Source: Palleronia sediminis (GTDB lineage Bacteria; Pseudomonadota; Alphaproteobacteria; Rhodobacterales; Rhodobacteraceae). Taken from it: a stretch of DNA of 64,000 nucleotides. The notes below the pieces were generated by a model. That model did not search any database. It was not told the DNA's origin and was given only the letters and a program-made list of their open reading frames with translations. The DNA lies in NCBI RefSeq assembly GCF_004358695.1, contig NZ_SNAA01000009.1, forward strand, positions 81,665 to 145,664, written 5' to 3'. A program made the position numbers and the translations under genes. Below, piece by piece: positions 16,480 through 25,352 of this stretch. The number at the start of each line of letters is the position of its first letter. Positions within the stretch are counted from its first letter, which is position 1.

Positions 16480-17253
16480 ATGACCTTGAAGGGCAAGACC
16501 GCCATCGTCACCGGATCGAACTCGGGAATCGGGCTCGGGGTGGCGCGCGAACTGGCGCGGGCGGGCGCCGATATCGTGCTCAATTCCTTTACCGACCGGG
16601 ACGAGGACCACGCCCTGGCCGAGCGGATTTCCGCCGAGTTCGGCGTCGGCGCGCGCTATATCAAGGCGGACCTGTCGCGCGGCGACGAGGCGCGGGCGCT
16701 GGTCGAGACGGCCGGGCGCTGCGACATCCTGATGAACAACGCCGGCATCCAGCATGTCGCCCCGATCGAGTCGTTTCCGGCCGGGAAATGGGACGCGATC
16801 ATCGCCATCATGCTGAGCTCGGCCTTTCACACGATGGCGGTCGCGGTGCCGATGATGCGCGAGGCGGGCTGGGGGCGGATCATCAACCTCGCCTCGGCGC
16901 ACGGGCTGCGCGCCTCGCCCTACAAATCGGCCTATGTCGCGGCCAAGCACGGGGTGGTGGGGCTGACCAAGGTCGCCGCGCTCGAGACGGCGGAGGACCC
17001 GATCACGGCCAACACGATCTGTCCGGGCTACGTGATGACGCCGCTGGTCGAGGACCAGATCCCCGACACGATGGAGCAATACGGCATGGATCGCGAGACG
17101 GCGATCCGCGAGGTGATCCTTGCCCGGCAGCCCTCCAAGGAGTTCGCGACGGTCGAGCAGATCGGCGGGGTCGCGACGTTCCTGTGTTCGGACGCGGCGG
17201 CGCAGATCACCGGCACGTCGATCAGCGTCGATGGCGGCTGGACCGCACGCTGA
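16480..17253 (+). CDS. bdhA: D-3-hydroxybutyrate dehydrogenase (SDR family)
   Basis: A protein of 257 residues, a classical short-chain dehydrogenase. The NAD-binding TGSNSGIG is at 11-18, NNAG at 86-89, and the catalytic Ser139, Tyr152 and Lys156 are all present. The CPGYVMTPLVEDQIPD segment and the WTAR end are typical of 3-hydroxybutyrate dehydrogenase, which oxidises (R)-3-hydroxybutyrate to acetoacetate in polyhydroxybutyrate and ketone metabolism. The ATG at 16480 follows AGGAAAGGA. It is convergent with the DUF2189 gene. The SDR class is certain; substrate is a confident inference. Confidence 0.88.
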   Translation: MTLKGKTAIVTGSNSGIGLGVARELARAGADIVLNSFTDRDEDHALAERISAEFGVGARYIKADLSRGDEARALVETAGRCDILMNNAGIQHVAPIESFPAGKWDAIIAIMLSSAFHTMAVAVPMMREAGWGRIINLASAHGLRASPYKSAYVAAKHGVVGLTKVAALETAEDPITANTICPGYVMTPLVEDQIPDTMEQYGMDRETAIREVILARQPSKEFATVEQIGGVATFLCSDAAAQITGTSISVDGGWTAR

Positions 17254-17273
17254 AGCGCGCGGCCCCGCGGGGG

Positions 17274-18047
17274 CTATTCCAGCGCGTGGCGGTAGAGGTG
17301 CCAGCTTGCATGGCCCAGCACGGGCAGCACCACGAAGAGCCCCAGGAACCACGGCACCAGCGCCAGCAGCGTCAGCACCGCGATGATCGCGGCCCATGTG
17401 CCCATGACGACCGGGTTCGCGCGGGTGACGCGCAGGCTGAGCCGCATGGCGGTGACGAAGTCGATCTCGCGCTCGAGCAGCATCGGCAGGGCGATCGCCG
17501 TCATGGCGAACAGGAAGAACGCAAAGATGGCGCCGAAGGCGAGCTCGGCCACGACGAGGACCAGCCCCGCGCCCGAAAGATAGCTCGCCAGGTCGTCGGG
17601 CGGCCCCAGAAGCGCCTGCGGCCCCATCACGAGGGCGAAGAGCATGTGGGCGAAAAAGCTCCAGAACAGGAAGTAGAACGCGATCACCGCGCCCGCCCAG
17701 GGGATCTGGCGGTTCCGTTCCTCCCAGATGACGGACAGCACCTCGGGAAAGGACAGGGGCGCGCCGCGTTCGAGCCTGCGGCTGACCTCGTAGAGGCCGA
17801 CGGCGAGGAAGGGGGCGAGCAGTGGGAAGCCCAGCGACAGCGTCAGCGTCCAGGTGAACAGCCCCGCGCCCAACTGCGACAACACCAGCCCCCCCAGCGC
17901 ATAGACCGCCGAGAAGAATAGCCCGTAGAGCGGCGCGGCGCGGAAATCGGCCCAGCCGCGGCCGAGGATATAGACGATATGGCCGAGATGGAGCCGCGCG
18001 GGGCGGGGCAGGTCCTCGGGTGTCTGGTAGTCGGGGTGGAGCGTCAT
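17274..18047 (-). CDS. DUF2189 integral membrane protein
   Basis: A protein of 257 residues with about six membrane helices (around 45-65, 70-95, 130-160, 175-205 and 220-250). The DUF2189 signature is seen in the N-terminal WADFRAAPLYGLFFSAVYALGG, the central YEVSRRLERGAPLSF and the loop VTAMRLSLRVTRANP. These are predicted cytoplasmic membrane proteins of unknown role. The ATG at 18047 directly precedes the conserved domain; further upstream the frame is non-coding. It is divergent from the patatin-like gene. Confidence 0.85.
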   Translation of the reverse strand: MTLHPDYQTPEDLPRPARLHLGHIVYILGRGWADFRAAPLYGLFFSAVYALGGLVLSQLGAGLFTWTLTLSLGFPLLAPFLAVGLYEVSRRLERGAPLSFPEVLSVIWEERNRQIPWAGAVIAFYFLFWSFFAHMLFALVMGPQALLGPPDDLASYLSGAGLVLVVAELAFGAIFAFFLFAMTAIALPMLLEREIDFVTAMRLSLRVTRANPVVMGTWAAIIAVLTLLALVPWFLGLFVVLPVLGHASWHLYRHALE

Positions 18048-18196
18048 GCGGTCCCTTTCACGCGGCCCTTGCACCCGGAGCCTAGCCGATTCGGACGGGC
18101 GATGTCGCGTGTTCATCGGCGCGGCGGCCGGGGGGCTGGTCACGCGCGCCGCGCGGCACAGGTAGGGCGGCAGCACAGGACGGGGAAGGGAGCCGC

Positions 18197-19213
18197 ATGG
18201 CAAAGCCGATCAACCTGGCCCTTCAGGGCGGCGGGGCGCACGGGGCCTATGCCTGGGGGGTGCTCGACCGCATCCTCGAGGGCGGAGAGCTGCGGATCGC
18301 GGCCATCTCGGGCACCTCGGCGGGGGCGCTGAACGGGGCCGCGCTCAAGGCGGGGTTCGCCGCCGGCGGCCCCGAGGGCGCGCGCGCCGCGCTCGCCGCG
18401 CTGTGGGGCCGTGTCGCGGGGGTGGGCGGCCCGGCGCTGGCGTCTTGGCTTGCGCCCTTCACCCCCGGCAACCGCGCGCTGAGCGCGGCCCTGTCGCAAT
18501 CGCCCGCCTATATCTGGGGCGAGGCCGTGTCGCGCGCGACCAGCCCCTATGCGCTGGGTCCGTTCTACGCCAACCCGCTGCGCCCGATCGTGGAGGAGTT
18601 CGATTTCGACGGGGTGTGCGGTGACAATGGCCCGGCCCTGTTCGTCTGCGCGACGCGGGTGCGCGACGGGCGGGCGCGGGTGTTTTCGGGCGACGAGATC
18701 GACACCGACGCGATCCTCGCCTCGGCCTGCCTGCCGACGCTGTTCCAGGCCGTCGAGATCGACGGCGAGGGCTATTGGGACGGCGGCTATACCGGCAACC
18801 CGGCGCTGTTCCCGCTTTACGAGACGCGGTTTCCCGACGACGTGGTGATCGTCAACATCAATCCGCTGCGCCGCGAGGAGCTGCCGAAAAGCGCGCCGGA
18901 AATCCTAAACCGGATCAACGAGGTGAGCTTTAACGCGTCGCTTCTGGCGGATCTGCGGGCGATCCGTTTCGTGCAGCGGCTGATAGATGCGGGGCGGGTG
19001 CCGCGGGGGGCGATGAAATACGTGCTGGTCCACATGATCGACGACACGGCGATGATGGCCGATCTGTCGGTCGCGACCAAGGTGCTGCCGTCGCCGGTGC
19101 TGATCGACCGGATGTTCCGGGCCGGGCGCGCCGCGGCCGAGGGCTTTGTCGCGGCGCATCTGGGCGATGTCGGCGAACGCTCGACCGTGGACCTGGCGGG
19201 GATGTACGATTGA
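18197..19213 (+). CDS. Patatin-like phospholipase (RssA/YchK type)
   Basis: A protein of 338 residues. The oxyanion loop GGGAHGAYAWGVLD (11-24) and nucleophile motif GTSAG (Ser41) open the patatin fold; the dyad aspartate is Asp195 in WDGGYTGNP. It is an acyl hydrolase, probably cytosolic or peripheral on the inner membrane. No signal peptide is seen. The ATG at 18197 follows GGGGAAGGGAG. The next small gene overlaps its stop, so they are probably co-transcribed. Substrate unknown. Confidence 0.9.
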   Translation: MAKPINLALQGGGAHGAYAWGVLDRILEGGELRIAAISGTSAGALNGAALKAGFAAGGPEGARAALAALWGRVAGVGGPALASWLAPFTPGNRALSAALSQSPAYIWGEAVSRATSPYALGPFYANPLRPIVEEFDFDGVCGDNGPALFVCATRVRDGRARVFSGDEIDTDAILASACLPTLFQAVEIDGEGYWDGGYTGNPALFPLYETRFPDDVVIVNINPLRREELPKSAPEILNRINEVSFNASLLADLRAIRFVQRLIDAGRVPRGAMKYVLVHMIDDTAMMADLSVATKVLPSPVLIDRMFRAGRAAAEGFVAAHLGDVGERSTVDLAGMYD

Positions 19214-19533
19214 GCGGGTGGCGGGTCATCGGCGCGGTGGCGGCCCTGTTGCTCGTCACGGGCGCCGCCGCGCCGGCCGCGGCGCAGGCGCGTTGCACCA
19301 TCGAGCGGCTGGGCACGGCGGCCTGCGATCCGGTCGAGCGTCCCGCCGGCTCGAAGCCGACCGAGGGGCCGGGGGCGCCGGGGATCGACGCGGGCGCGGC
19401 GGGTCTCGGCGCCGAGGGGATGCTGCCCGAGACGGAGCGCGAGAGCGTCATAGGCGACAGCGTGACGCCCGTCCTGCCGGGTGCGGGGCCGATGCCCTGC
19501 GCGGCGAACTCGCTGGGCATCACCGCCTGTTGA
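19210..19533 (+). CDS. Small secreted hypothetical protein (TTG start)
   Basis: A protein of 107 residues. It has a signal peptide (VIGAVAALLLVTGAAAPAAAQA), then four cysteines in two clusters (CTIERLGTAAC and CAANSLGITAC) at the two ends of the mature part with a Pro/Gly/Glu-rich middle. The two CxxxxLGxxAC-like boxes look related to each other. The best start is a TTG overlapping the patatin gene stop. I know no named family. It is probably an exported protein linked by disulfides. Confidence 0.6.
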   Translation: MSGWRVIGAVAALLLVTGAAAPAAAQARCTIERLGTAACDPVERPAGSKPTEGPGAPGIDAGAAGLGAEGMLPETERESVIGDSVTPVLPGAGPMPCAANSLGITAC

Positions 19534-19555
19534 GGGCCGGGGCTGCGCGAGGGGG

Positions 19556-20245
19556 CTATTGCGCCGCTTCGAGCCGGGGCTTGGTCGGATCCTTGCCATT
19601 GGGATAGACGAGCCCCGCCGAGATCACGAGCTTGGCCGCATCCTCGACCGTCATCTCGAGCTCGATCAGCTCGGAGCGGGGCACGAAAAGCAGGAAGCCC
19701 GAGGTCGGGTTGGGCGTCGTGGGCAAAAACACCGCCGCCTTGTCGTCGCTGGTGGGGATGATCTCGGCCACCTCGCCCTTGGCCGAGGTCGAGACGAAGG
19801 CGATGGCCCATATGCCCTTGCGCGGGTATTCGATCAGCACGGCCTTGTCGAACGAGGTCTCGGTCTGGGCGAACACGGTCTCGGCGATCTGTTTCAGCCC
19901 CGAATAGACCGAGCGCACGATGGGCGTGTAGAACACGATGCTTTCGGCCCAGCGCAGCAGCGAGCGGCCGATCAGCCCCTTGGCGAGCCAGCCGATCGCC
20001 ACCGTGAACACCAGGAAAAAGATGACGCCGACGCCGCGCAGGTTGATCCCGATATATTGCTCGGGGCGGAAACGCATCGGCACGAAGGGCAGCACCACCG
20101 CGTCGATCCAGCCGATGGTGGCCCAGATCAGCCAGACGGTCAGGCCGATGGGGGCGATCACCACCAGCCCGGTCAGGAAATTGCCCCGGAACCGGGACAG
20201 GATGCCCGGCCGTCGCGGCAGGGCGGGCGCATCGGGGAGCTTCAT
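19556..20245 (-). CDS. DUF502 membrane protein
   Basis: A protein of 229 residues from the ATG at 20245 (a GTG at 20263 would add six residues; neither has a good ribosome site). Two membrane helices near the N-terminus (FLTGLVVIAPIGLTVWLIW and GVGVIFFLVFTVAIGWLAK) precede the DUF502 hallmark FYTPIVRSVYSGLKQI and a C-terminal beta-rich domain (FLPTTPNPTSGFLLFVP). Members are predicted cytoplasmic membrane proteins of unknown role. Convergent with the small secreted gene. Confidence 0.88.
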   Translation of the reverse strand: MKLPDAPALPRRPGILSRFRGNFLTGLVVIAPIGLTVWLIWATIGWIDAVVLPFVPMRFRPEQYIGINLRGVGVIFFLVFTVAIGWLAKGLIGRSLLRWAESIVFYTPIVRSVYSGLKQIAETVFAQTETSFDKAVLIEYPRKGIWAIAFVSTSAKGEVAEIIPTSDDKAAVFLPTTPNPTSGFLLFVPRSELIELEMTVEDAAKLVISAGLVYPNGKDPTKPRLEAAQ

Positions 20246-20302
20246 CTTGGACGATCTGGCCACGGGGGAAGATCCGGCTGGGTCAAGGGGTGGACGCGAT
20301 TG

Positions 20303-20327
20303 TGTCGGCCGGTGAGGGCGGCCGACA
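20303..20327. terminator. Hairpin between psuG and the DUF502 gene
   Basis: An 8-bp perfect inverted repeat (TGTCGGCC/GGCCGACA) with a 9-nt loop, 28 nt past the psuG stop. It lacks a T tract on either strand. It may end psuKG transcription or shape the DUF502 leader. Confidence 0.4.
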
Positions 20328-20354
20328 GGTCAATCTAGGCCCCGCGCCCGGCCC

Positions 20355-21302
20355 TTACAACGGATCAATCTGCGCGCCCGCGACCCGGTCGCGCAAACCG
20401 GCTATTTCGCGGGCGATCGCCGCGCCCAGACACGCATTGTTGAGCACGAGCGCGATATTGGCCTCGAGCGAGCGGCCGTCGGTCAGCTCGTAGAGGCGGG
20501 CGAGCAGGTAGGGCGTCACCGATTTCGCGGCGATGCCGTCGGCCTCGGCATCGGCGAGGGCCTGCTCGATCAGCGGCGCCAGAGTCTCGGCGGGGATCTC
20601 GTCGGCCTCGGGGATGGGGTTGGCGGCCAACTGCCCGCCGGGCAGGCCCAGCGCGCCGCGCATGACATGGGCCGCGGCGATCTCGGAGGCGGTGTCGAGC
20701 CGGAGCGGCGCGGGATGGGGCGAGCGGCGCGACCAGAAGGCCGGCAGCACGTCCTGGCCCACGGCGATCACGGGCACGCCGTAGGTCTCGAGCACCTCCC
20801 AGGTCTTGGGCAGGTCGAGAATGGCCTTGGCGCCCGCGGCCACCACGGTCACGGGGGTCTCGGCCAGTTCGCGCAGGTCAGCAGAAATGTCGAAGCTGAG
20901 CTCGGCGCCGCGATGCACGCCGCCGATGCCGCCGGTGGCGAAGACCTCGATCCCGGCGAGGCGCGCGGCGATCATGGTGGCCGAGACGGTGGTGGCGCCG
21001 GTGCCGCCGGTGGCCATGCAGGCGGCGAGATCGGCGCGGCTGAGCTTGGCCACGTTCTCGGCGCGGGCGAGCTGGGACAGCGCCTCGTCGGTGAGCCCGA
21101 CATGCAGCGTGCCCTCGATCACGGCGATGGTGGCGGGCACCGCGCCCTCGTCGCGGATCACGGTCTCGATGCGGCGCGCGGTCTCGAGATTGCGCGGCCA
21201 GGGCATGCCGTGGGTGATGATGGTGCTTTCGAGCGCGACCAGCGGCGTTCCGGCCTCGCGCGCGGCGGCGACCTCGGGGGAATAGGCGATGGGTCCGGTC
21301 AT
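20355..21302 (-). CDS. psuG: Pseudouridine-5'-phosphate glycosidase
   Basis: A protein of 315 residues. PsuG cleaves the C-C glycosidic bond of pseudouridine 5'-phosphate to uracil and ribose 5-phosphate. Family signatures are strong: ALESTIITHGMPWPRN near residue 25, ATGGIGGVHRGAE, and SVTPYLLARLYELTDGRSLEANIALVLNNA near the C-terminus. The ATG at 21302 overlaps the psuK stop (ATGA), a classic coupled pair. Everything upstream in the same frame is antisense to nothing conserved and was excluded. Confidence 0.96.
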   Translation of the reverse strand: MTGPIAYSPEVAAAREAGTPLVALESTIITHGMPWPRNLETARRIETVIRDEGAVPATIAVIEGTLHVGLTDEALSQLARAENVAKLSRADLAACMATGGTGATTVSATMIAARLAGIEVFATGGIGGVHRGAELSFDISADLRELAETPVTVVAAGAKAILDLPKTWEVLETYGVPVIAVGQDVLPAFWSRRSPHPAPLRLDTASEIAAAHVMRGALGLPGGQLAANPIPEADEIPAETLAPLIEQALADAEADGIAAKSVTPYLLARLYELTDGRSLEANIALVLNNACLGAAIAREIAGLRDRVAGAQIDPL

Positions 21303-22189
21303 GGGGCGAGCTCCTTGGAGATGTGGGAGGCGGCATAGGCGAGCGCCGCATCGAGGGCCGCGGCGCGGTCGGCGCCGCCGCGTTCGGCGGCGATATGGGC
21401 CGCCATGAAGGCATCGCCCGCGCCGGTGACGCCGACCACGCGCACGGGCGGGGGCGTCGCGATGAGCAGCCCCTCGGCATCGGCCATGGCCGCGGGGGCG
21501 GCGCCGTCGGTGACGATGGCGCGCGCGGCACCGGCGGCGACCAGCGCGGGGGCCGCGTCGGCGGCGTCGGGCGCGCCGGTGGCGCCCAGCAGGATCCCGG
21601 CCTCGGCGCGGTTGACGTAGAAGGTCGCGCGGGGGTGCGACAGCAGCGGGATCAGCCGCTCGGCCTTGCCCGGAGAGGCGGGGGCCACGCGCAGATCGGC
21701 GCGGGCGAGCCAGGGCGCATCGGCCAGGCGCGCGAGCAGGTCGGCGGGCAGGTTGCCGTCGAGCGCCGCGCAGCCCTCGAAGGGCACGTCGGGGGTGGCG
21801 AGGCGGCCATCCTCGAGCGGGGCGAGGATGCGCGCGCCGGCGGCCTCGAGCGTATGGGCATCGGCGATGGCGGCGATCAGGCCGTTGGTGCCCTCGATCG
21901 CCATGTAGCGGTCGGTGGGCAGGCCCTCGGGGCGGTGGACATGGGCGATGCCGATGCCGTGGCGGGCGATGAGCGCCAGCAGCGCGTCGCCCTCGGGGTC
22001 GCAGCCCACGGCGCTGAGCAGGTCGGGCGCATGGCCGAGGCGGGCGAGCCCCATGGCGATGTTGAGCGCCACGCCGCCGGGCTGGGCGCGGATGCGGCCG
22101 GGGCGGTCGTCGCCCGCGCGCATGGCGGTGGGCGCGCAGCCGATGAGATCCCACAGGACGCTACCGATGCAGAGGGGGGCGGTGCTCAT
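21299..22189 (-). CDS. psuK: Pseudouridine kinase, PfkB family
   Basis: A protein of 296 residues. PfkB-type sugar/nucleoside kinase: an N-terminal GSVLWDLIG strand, GGVALNIAMGLARLG at about 38-52, and the C-terminal signature GVTGAGDAFMAAHIAA with the catalytic aspartate. It phosphorylates pseudouridine for PsuG, to which it is coupled by a four-base overlap. Specificity is inferred from this pairing. The pair salvages pseudouridine from RNA breakdown. Confidence 0.92.
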   Translation of the reverse strand: MSTAPLCIGSVLWDLIGCAPTAMRAGDDRPGRIRAQPGGVALNIAMGLARLGHAPDLLSAVGCDPEGDALLALIARHGIGIAHVHRPEGLPTDRYMAIEGTNGLIAAIADAHTLEAAGARILAPLEDGRLATPDVPFEGCAALDGNLPADLLARLADAPWLARADLRVAPASPGKAERLIPLLSHPRATFYVNRAEAGILLGATGAPDAADAAPALVAAGAARAIVTDGAAPAAMADAEGLLIATPPPVRVVGVTGAGDAFMAAHIAAERGGADRAAALDAALAYAASHISKELAP

Positions 22190-22268
22190 GCGCGGGCATT
22201 TGCGTCATGGGCGCCGCCGAAGCAAGCGCCGATCTGCGCGAATGCGGGCGGTCGGCGCGGTCATGGTT

Positions 22269-22297
22269 GGGTGAGGCGGTTCGCGTGGTGGGTGAGG
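22269..22297. promoter_or_regulatory. Paired direct repeats upstream of the GTA operon
   Basis: GGGTGAGG occurs twice (22269-22276 and 22290-22297), 21 bp apart start to start, each followed by a G/TTCG-like block. Two helical turns place both copies on one DNA face, as expected for a regulator. They lie about 170 bp before the first GTA gene, in the 275-nt gap after psuK. Confidence 0.45.
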
Positions 22298-22464
22298 TTC
22301 GGCGCGCAAGTTGTTGATGGGGATCGTTTCCAAGGGCGTTTCCCCTTCGTGATGGCACCGCGCGGCGACTTGGCGGCGTGGCAAGCCCGGCGTGGCAGGG
22401 TGGTCGGGCTGGAGACGGGGACCGCTCGGGGAATGACGGAGGGCAGGCATGGGGAGCAGGCGGC

Positions 22465-22794
22465 ATGACGGTGACGCGGGTGCAGGACGAGGGCGGGGAG
22501 CGCGCGGAGGCGCTTCTCGACCTGGCGGAGGAACAGGTGGTCGAGATCCTCGGCGACCTCGAAGGGGCGAAGCTGCGGCTGCGCGCGGAGGATGCGCTGG
22601 TCGAAAGCGAGTTGCGGGGGCTGTCGGAGGCGCTGAGGCGCGCGGTGCAGACCATGTTCACCGAGCGCGAAAGGCTCGACGCGCTCAGGCGCAAGCAGGC
22701 GGGGATCGCGCATGATTACGCGATGGATTTCGAGGCGGCGCGGGCCGAGATCGGCCGGAGGCTGGCGCGCTTGCGCGCGGCGGGCCATGGCTGA
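22465..22794 (+). CDS. GTA gp1, small terminase-like protein
   Basis: A protein of 109 residues, highly helical and charged (coiled coil around 10-75). It occupies the g1 place, directly before the large terminase, and matches that protein in size and character. In RcGTA g1 is a small-terminase-like DNA-packaging partner that has lost site-specific DNA recognition, in line with packaging of random host DNA. The ATG at 22465 is the start in the conserved frame; the ribosome site is weak (GGGGAGCAGG). Confidence 0.8.
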   Translation: MTVTRVQDEGGERAEALLDLAEEQVVEILGDLEGAKLRLRAEDALVESELRGLSEALRRAVQTMFTERERLDALRRKQAGIAHDYAMDFEAARAEIGRRLARLRAAGHG

Positions 22795-22812
22795 GCGCGC
22801 GGGGATGGGGGC

Positions 22813-24162
22813 ATGAGCTGCGCCGATTGCGCGCCGCCGCCCGTGCCGCTGGGCGGAGGGGCCGCCGCGATCGCCGCGGCGGCGCCCGAAGTGCAGGCCG
22901 CGTTCCTGTCCGACCTGACGGAGGGGGAGTTGCTGGCGCTGCCCTATCTCTTCGGCTTCTGGGCGATGCGCCACCAAGTGCCGCCGCCGGGCGACTGGCG
23001 GTCCTGGGTGATCCTGGGCGGGCGCGGCGCGGGCAAGACGCGGGCCGGCGCCGAATGGGTGCGGTCGATGGTCGAGGGGCCGCGGCCGATGGACGGGGGC
23101 GCCGCGCGGCGCATGGCGCTGGTCGGCGAGACCATCGAGCAGGTGCGCGAGGTGATGGTCTTTGGCGAGAGCGGGATCATGGCCTGCGCGCCACCCGACC
23201 GCCGCCCGGCCTGGGAGGCGACGCGCAAGCGGCTCGTCTGGCCCAACGGTGCGGTGGCCCAGGTCTTTTCCGCGCATGAGCCCGAGGCGCTGCGCGGGCC
23301 GCAATTCGACGCGGCCTGGGTGGACGAGCTGGCCAAGTGGCGCAAGGCCGAGGCCGCCTGGGACATGCTCCAGTTCTGCCTGCGGCTGGGCGATCTGCCG
23401 CGGCAATGCGTGACCACGACGCCGCGCAACGTGCCGGTGCTCAAGCGGTTGCTGGCGGCGCCCTCGACGGTGGTGAGCCGGGCCGCGACCGAGGCCAACC
23501 GCGCCAACCTCGCCGCGTCTTTCCTGGCCGAGGTGGAGGCGCGCTATGGCGGCACGCGGCTGGGCCGGCAGGAGTTGTCGGGCGAGCTGCTGGAGGAGGT
23601 CGAGGGCGCGCTGTGGACGCGCGCCGGGCTCGACGGGTGCCGGGGCGGGTTCGCGCCCGCGCGGGTGGTCGTCGCCGTCGATCCGCCGGCGACCGGCGCG
23701 GGCGATGCCTGCGGGATCGTCGTGGCGGGCGTGTCAGCCTGCGGCGAGCGGGCCGTGGTGCTGGAGGATGCGAGCGTCGAGGGCGCCTCGCCCGACACAT
23801 GGGCGCGCGCGGCGGTGGCCGCCTATCACCGCCACGGGGCCGACCGGCTGGTGGCCGAGGTCAACCAGGGCGGCGACATGGTCGAGACCATCGTGCGCCA
23901 GGTGGACCGCACGGTGAGTTACCGCGCCGTTCACGCCAGCCGTGGCAAGGTGGCGAGGTCGGAACCGGTGGCCGCGCTCTACGAACAGGGGCGGGTGGTC
24001 CACCGGGGGCGGCTCGACGCGCTGGAGGGCGAGATGTGCCTGATGAGCGTGGCGGGTTTCCAGGGGGCGGGCAGCCCCGACCGGGTCGATGCGCTGGTCT
24101 GGGCGCTGACGGAACTGATGCTGCGCGGCCCGGCGGCCCGGCCGCTGGTGCGCAGCCTGTGA
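22813..24162 (+). CDS. GTA gp2, large terminase (TerL)
   Basis: A protein of 449 residues. It has an N-terminal ATPase with Walker A GGRGAGKT (69-76) and Walker B region FDAAWVDELAKW, and a C-terminal RNase H-like nuclease with VAVDPP, LVAEVNQGGD and SPDRVDALVWALTE holding the acidic residues. It pumps DNA into the procapsid and cuts headfuls. The ATG at 22813 follows a GGGGATGGGGGC stretch 18 nt after g1. Intact and full length. Confidence 0.95.
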   Translation: MSCADCAPPPVPLGGGAAAIAAAAPEVQAAFLSDLTEGELLALPYLFGFWAMRHQVPPPGDWRSWVILGGRGAGKTRAGAEWVRSMVEGPRPMDGGAARRMALVGETIEQVREVMVFGESGIMACAPPDRRPAWEATRKRLVWPNGAVAQVFSAHEPEALRGPQFDAAWVDELAKWRKAEAAWDMLQFCLRLGDLPRQCVTTTPRNVPVLKRLLAAPSTVVSRAATEANRANLAASFLAEVEARYGGTRLGRQELSGELLEEVEGALWTRAGLDGCRGGFAPARVVVAVDPPATGAGDACGIVVAGVSACGERAVVLEDASVEGASPDTWARAAVAAYHRHGADRLVAEVNQGGDMVETIVRQVDRTVSYRAVHASRGKVARSEPVAALYEQGRVVHRGRLDALEGEMCLMSVAGFQGAGSPDRVDALVWALTELMLRGPAARPLVRSL

Positions 24163-24173
24163 GGGGAGAGGCG

Positions 24174-25352
24174 ATGTTTGGACTGGGAAAACGCGAGGGC
24201 GCGCGTGCGGCGCCCGAGGCCAAGGCGAGCGCGGCCGGGCGGCTGGTCGCGCAGCGCAGCCTCGGGGGCGGCGGCCGGGTCGCCTGGTCGCCGCGCGATA
24301 CCGGGTCGCTGATGCGCAACGGGTTCCAGGGCAACCCGGTGGGGTTCCGCTGCGTGCGGATGGTGGCCGAGGCCGCCGCCGCGCTGCCGGTGGTGCTGGA
24401 GGCGGGCGGCGCGCGGATGGCGGCGCATCCCGCGCTCGAGCTGCTGGCGCGGCCCAATGGCGGGCAGGGCCGGGCCGAGCTGTTCGAGGCGCTGTTCGGG
24501 CAGATCCTGCTGTCGGGCGATGGCTATGTCGAGGCGGCCGGCACGCGAGGCGGCGGCTTGCCCGAAGAGCTGCACGTCCTGCGTTCGGACCGGATGTCGG
24601 TCGTGCCCGGCGCCGACGGATGGCCGGTGGGCTATGAATACGCGGTGGGCGCGGCGCGGCACCTGTTCCGGGTCGAGGGCGGGCTGTCGCCGGTGTGCCA
24701 TATCCGCAGCTTTCACCCGACGGACGACCATTACGGTCTGTCGCCGATGCAGGCGGCGGCGGGCGCGATGGACGTGCATAACGCCGCGTCGCGCTGGTCC
24801 AAGGCGCTGTTGGACAATGCCGCGCGGCCGTCGGGAGCGATCGTCTACCAGGGCGGCGAGGGGATGCTGCCGCCCGAGCAGTTCGACCGGCTTTTGTCCG
24901 AGATGGAGGCGCATCACCAGGGCGCGCGCAATGCGGGGCGGCCGATGCTGCTCGAAGGGGGGCTCGACTGGAAGCCGATGGGGTTCTCGCCCTCGGACAT
25001 GGAGTTTCGCCAGACCAAGGAGACGGCGGCGCGCGAGATCGCGCTGGCCTTCGGGGTGCCGCCGATGCTGCTGGGGATACCGGGCGACGCGACCTATGCC
25101 AATTACGCCGAGGCGCATCGGGCGTTCTATCGCCTGACGGTGCTGCCGCTGGCCGGGCGCGTGCTGGGCGGGCTGTCGCACTGGCTGGGCCGCTTCGCGG
25201 GCGAGGCGCTGGCGCTGGGCGTCGATCTGGACGCGGTGCCGGCGCTGGCGGCCGAGCGCGAGGCGCGTTGGCGCCGGATCGGCGCGGCCGCCTTCCTGAG
25301 CGACGACGAGAAGCGGGCCCTGTTGGGGCTGGGACCGAAGGGGGGTGAATGA
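24174..25352 (+). CDS. GTA gp3, portal protein
   Basis: A protein of 392 residues of the HK97-type portal family. Signatures include NPVGFRCVRMVAEAAA, HPALELLARPN, GDGYVEAA and the C-terminal KETAAREIALAFGVPPMLLGIPGDATYANYAEA segment. A ring of twelve copies forms the DNA entry vertex. The ATG at 24174 follows GGGGAGAG and lies 11 nt after terL. The ORF open upstream is a shadow of terL. Confidence 0.95.
   Translation: MFGLGKREGARAAPEAKASAAGRLVAQRSLGGGGRVAWSPRDTGSLMRNGFQGNPVGFRCVRMVAEAAAALPVVLEAGGARMAAHPALELLARPNGGQGRAELFEALFGQILLSGDGYVEAAGTRGGGLPEELHVLRSDRMSVVPGADGWPVGYEYAVGAARHLFRVEGGLSPVCHIRSFHPTDDHYGLSPMQAAAGAMDVHNAASRWSKALLDNAARPSGAIVYQGGEGMLPPEQFDRLLSEMEAHHQGARNAGRPMLLEGGLDWKPMGFSPSDMEFRQTKETAAREIALAFGVPPMLLGIPGDATYANYAEAHRAFYRLTVLPLAGRVLGGLSHWLGRFAGEALALGVDLDAVPALAAEREARWRRIGAAAFLSDDEKRALLGLGPKGGE

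Noticed and set aside
17254-17273. Intrinsic terminator between the convergent SDR and DUF2189 genes
   Set aside because: GGCCCC-GC-GGGGGC leaves too small a loop and no T tract.
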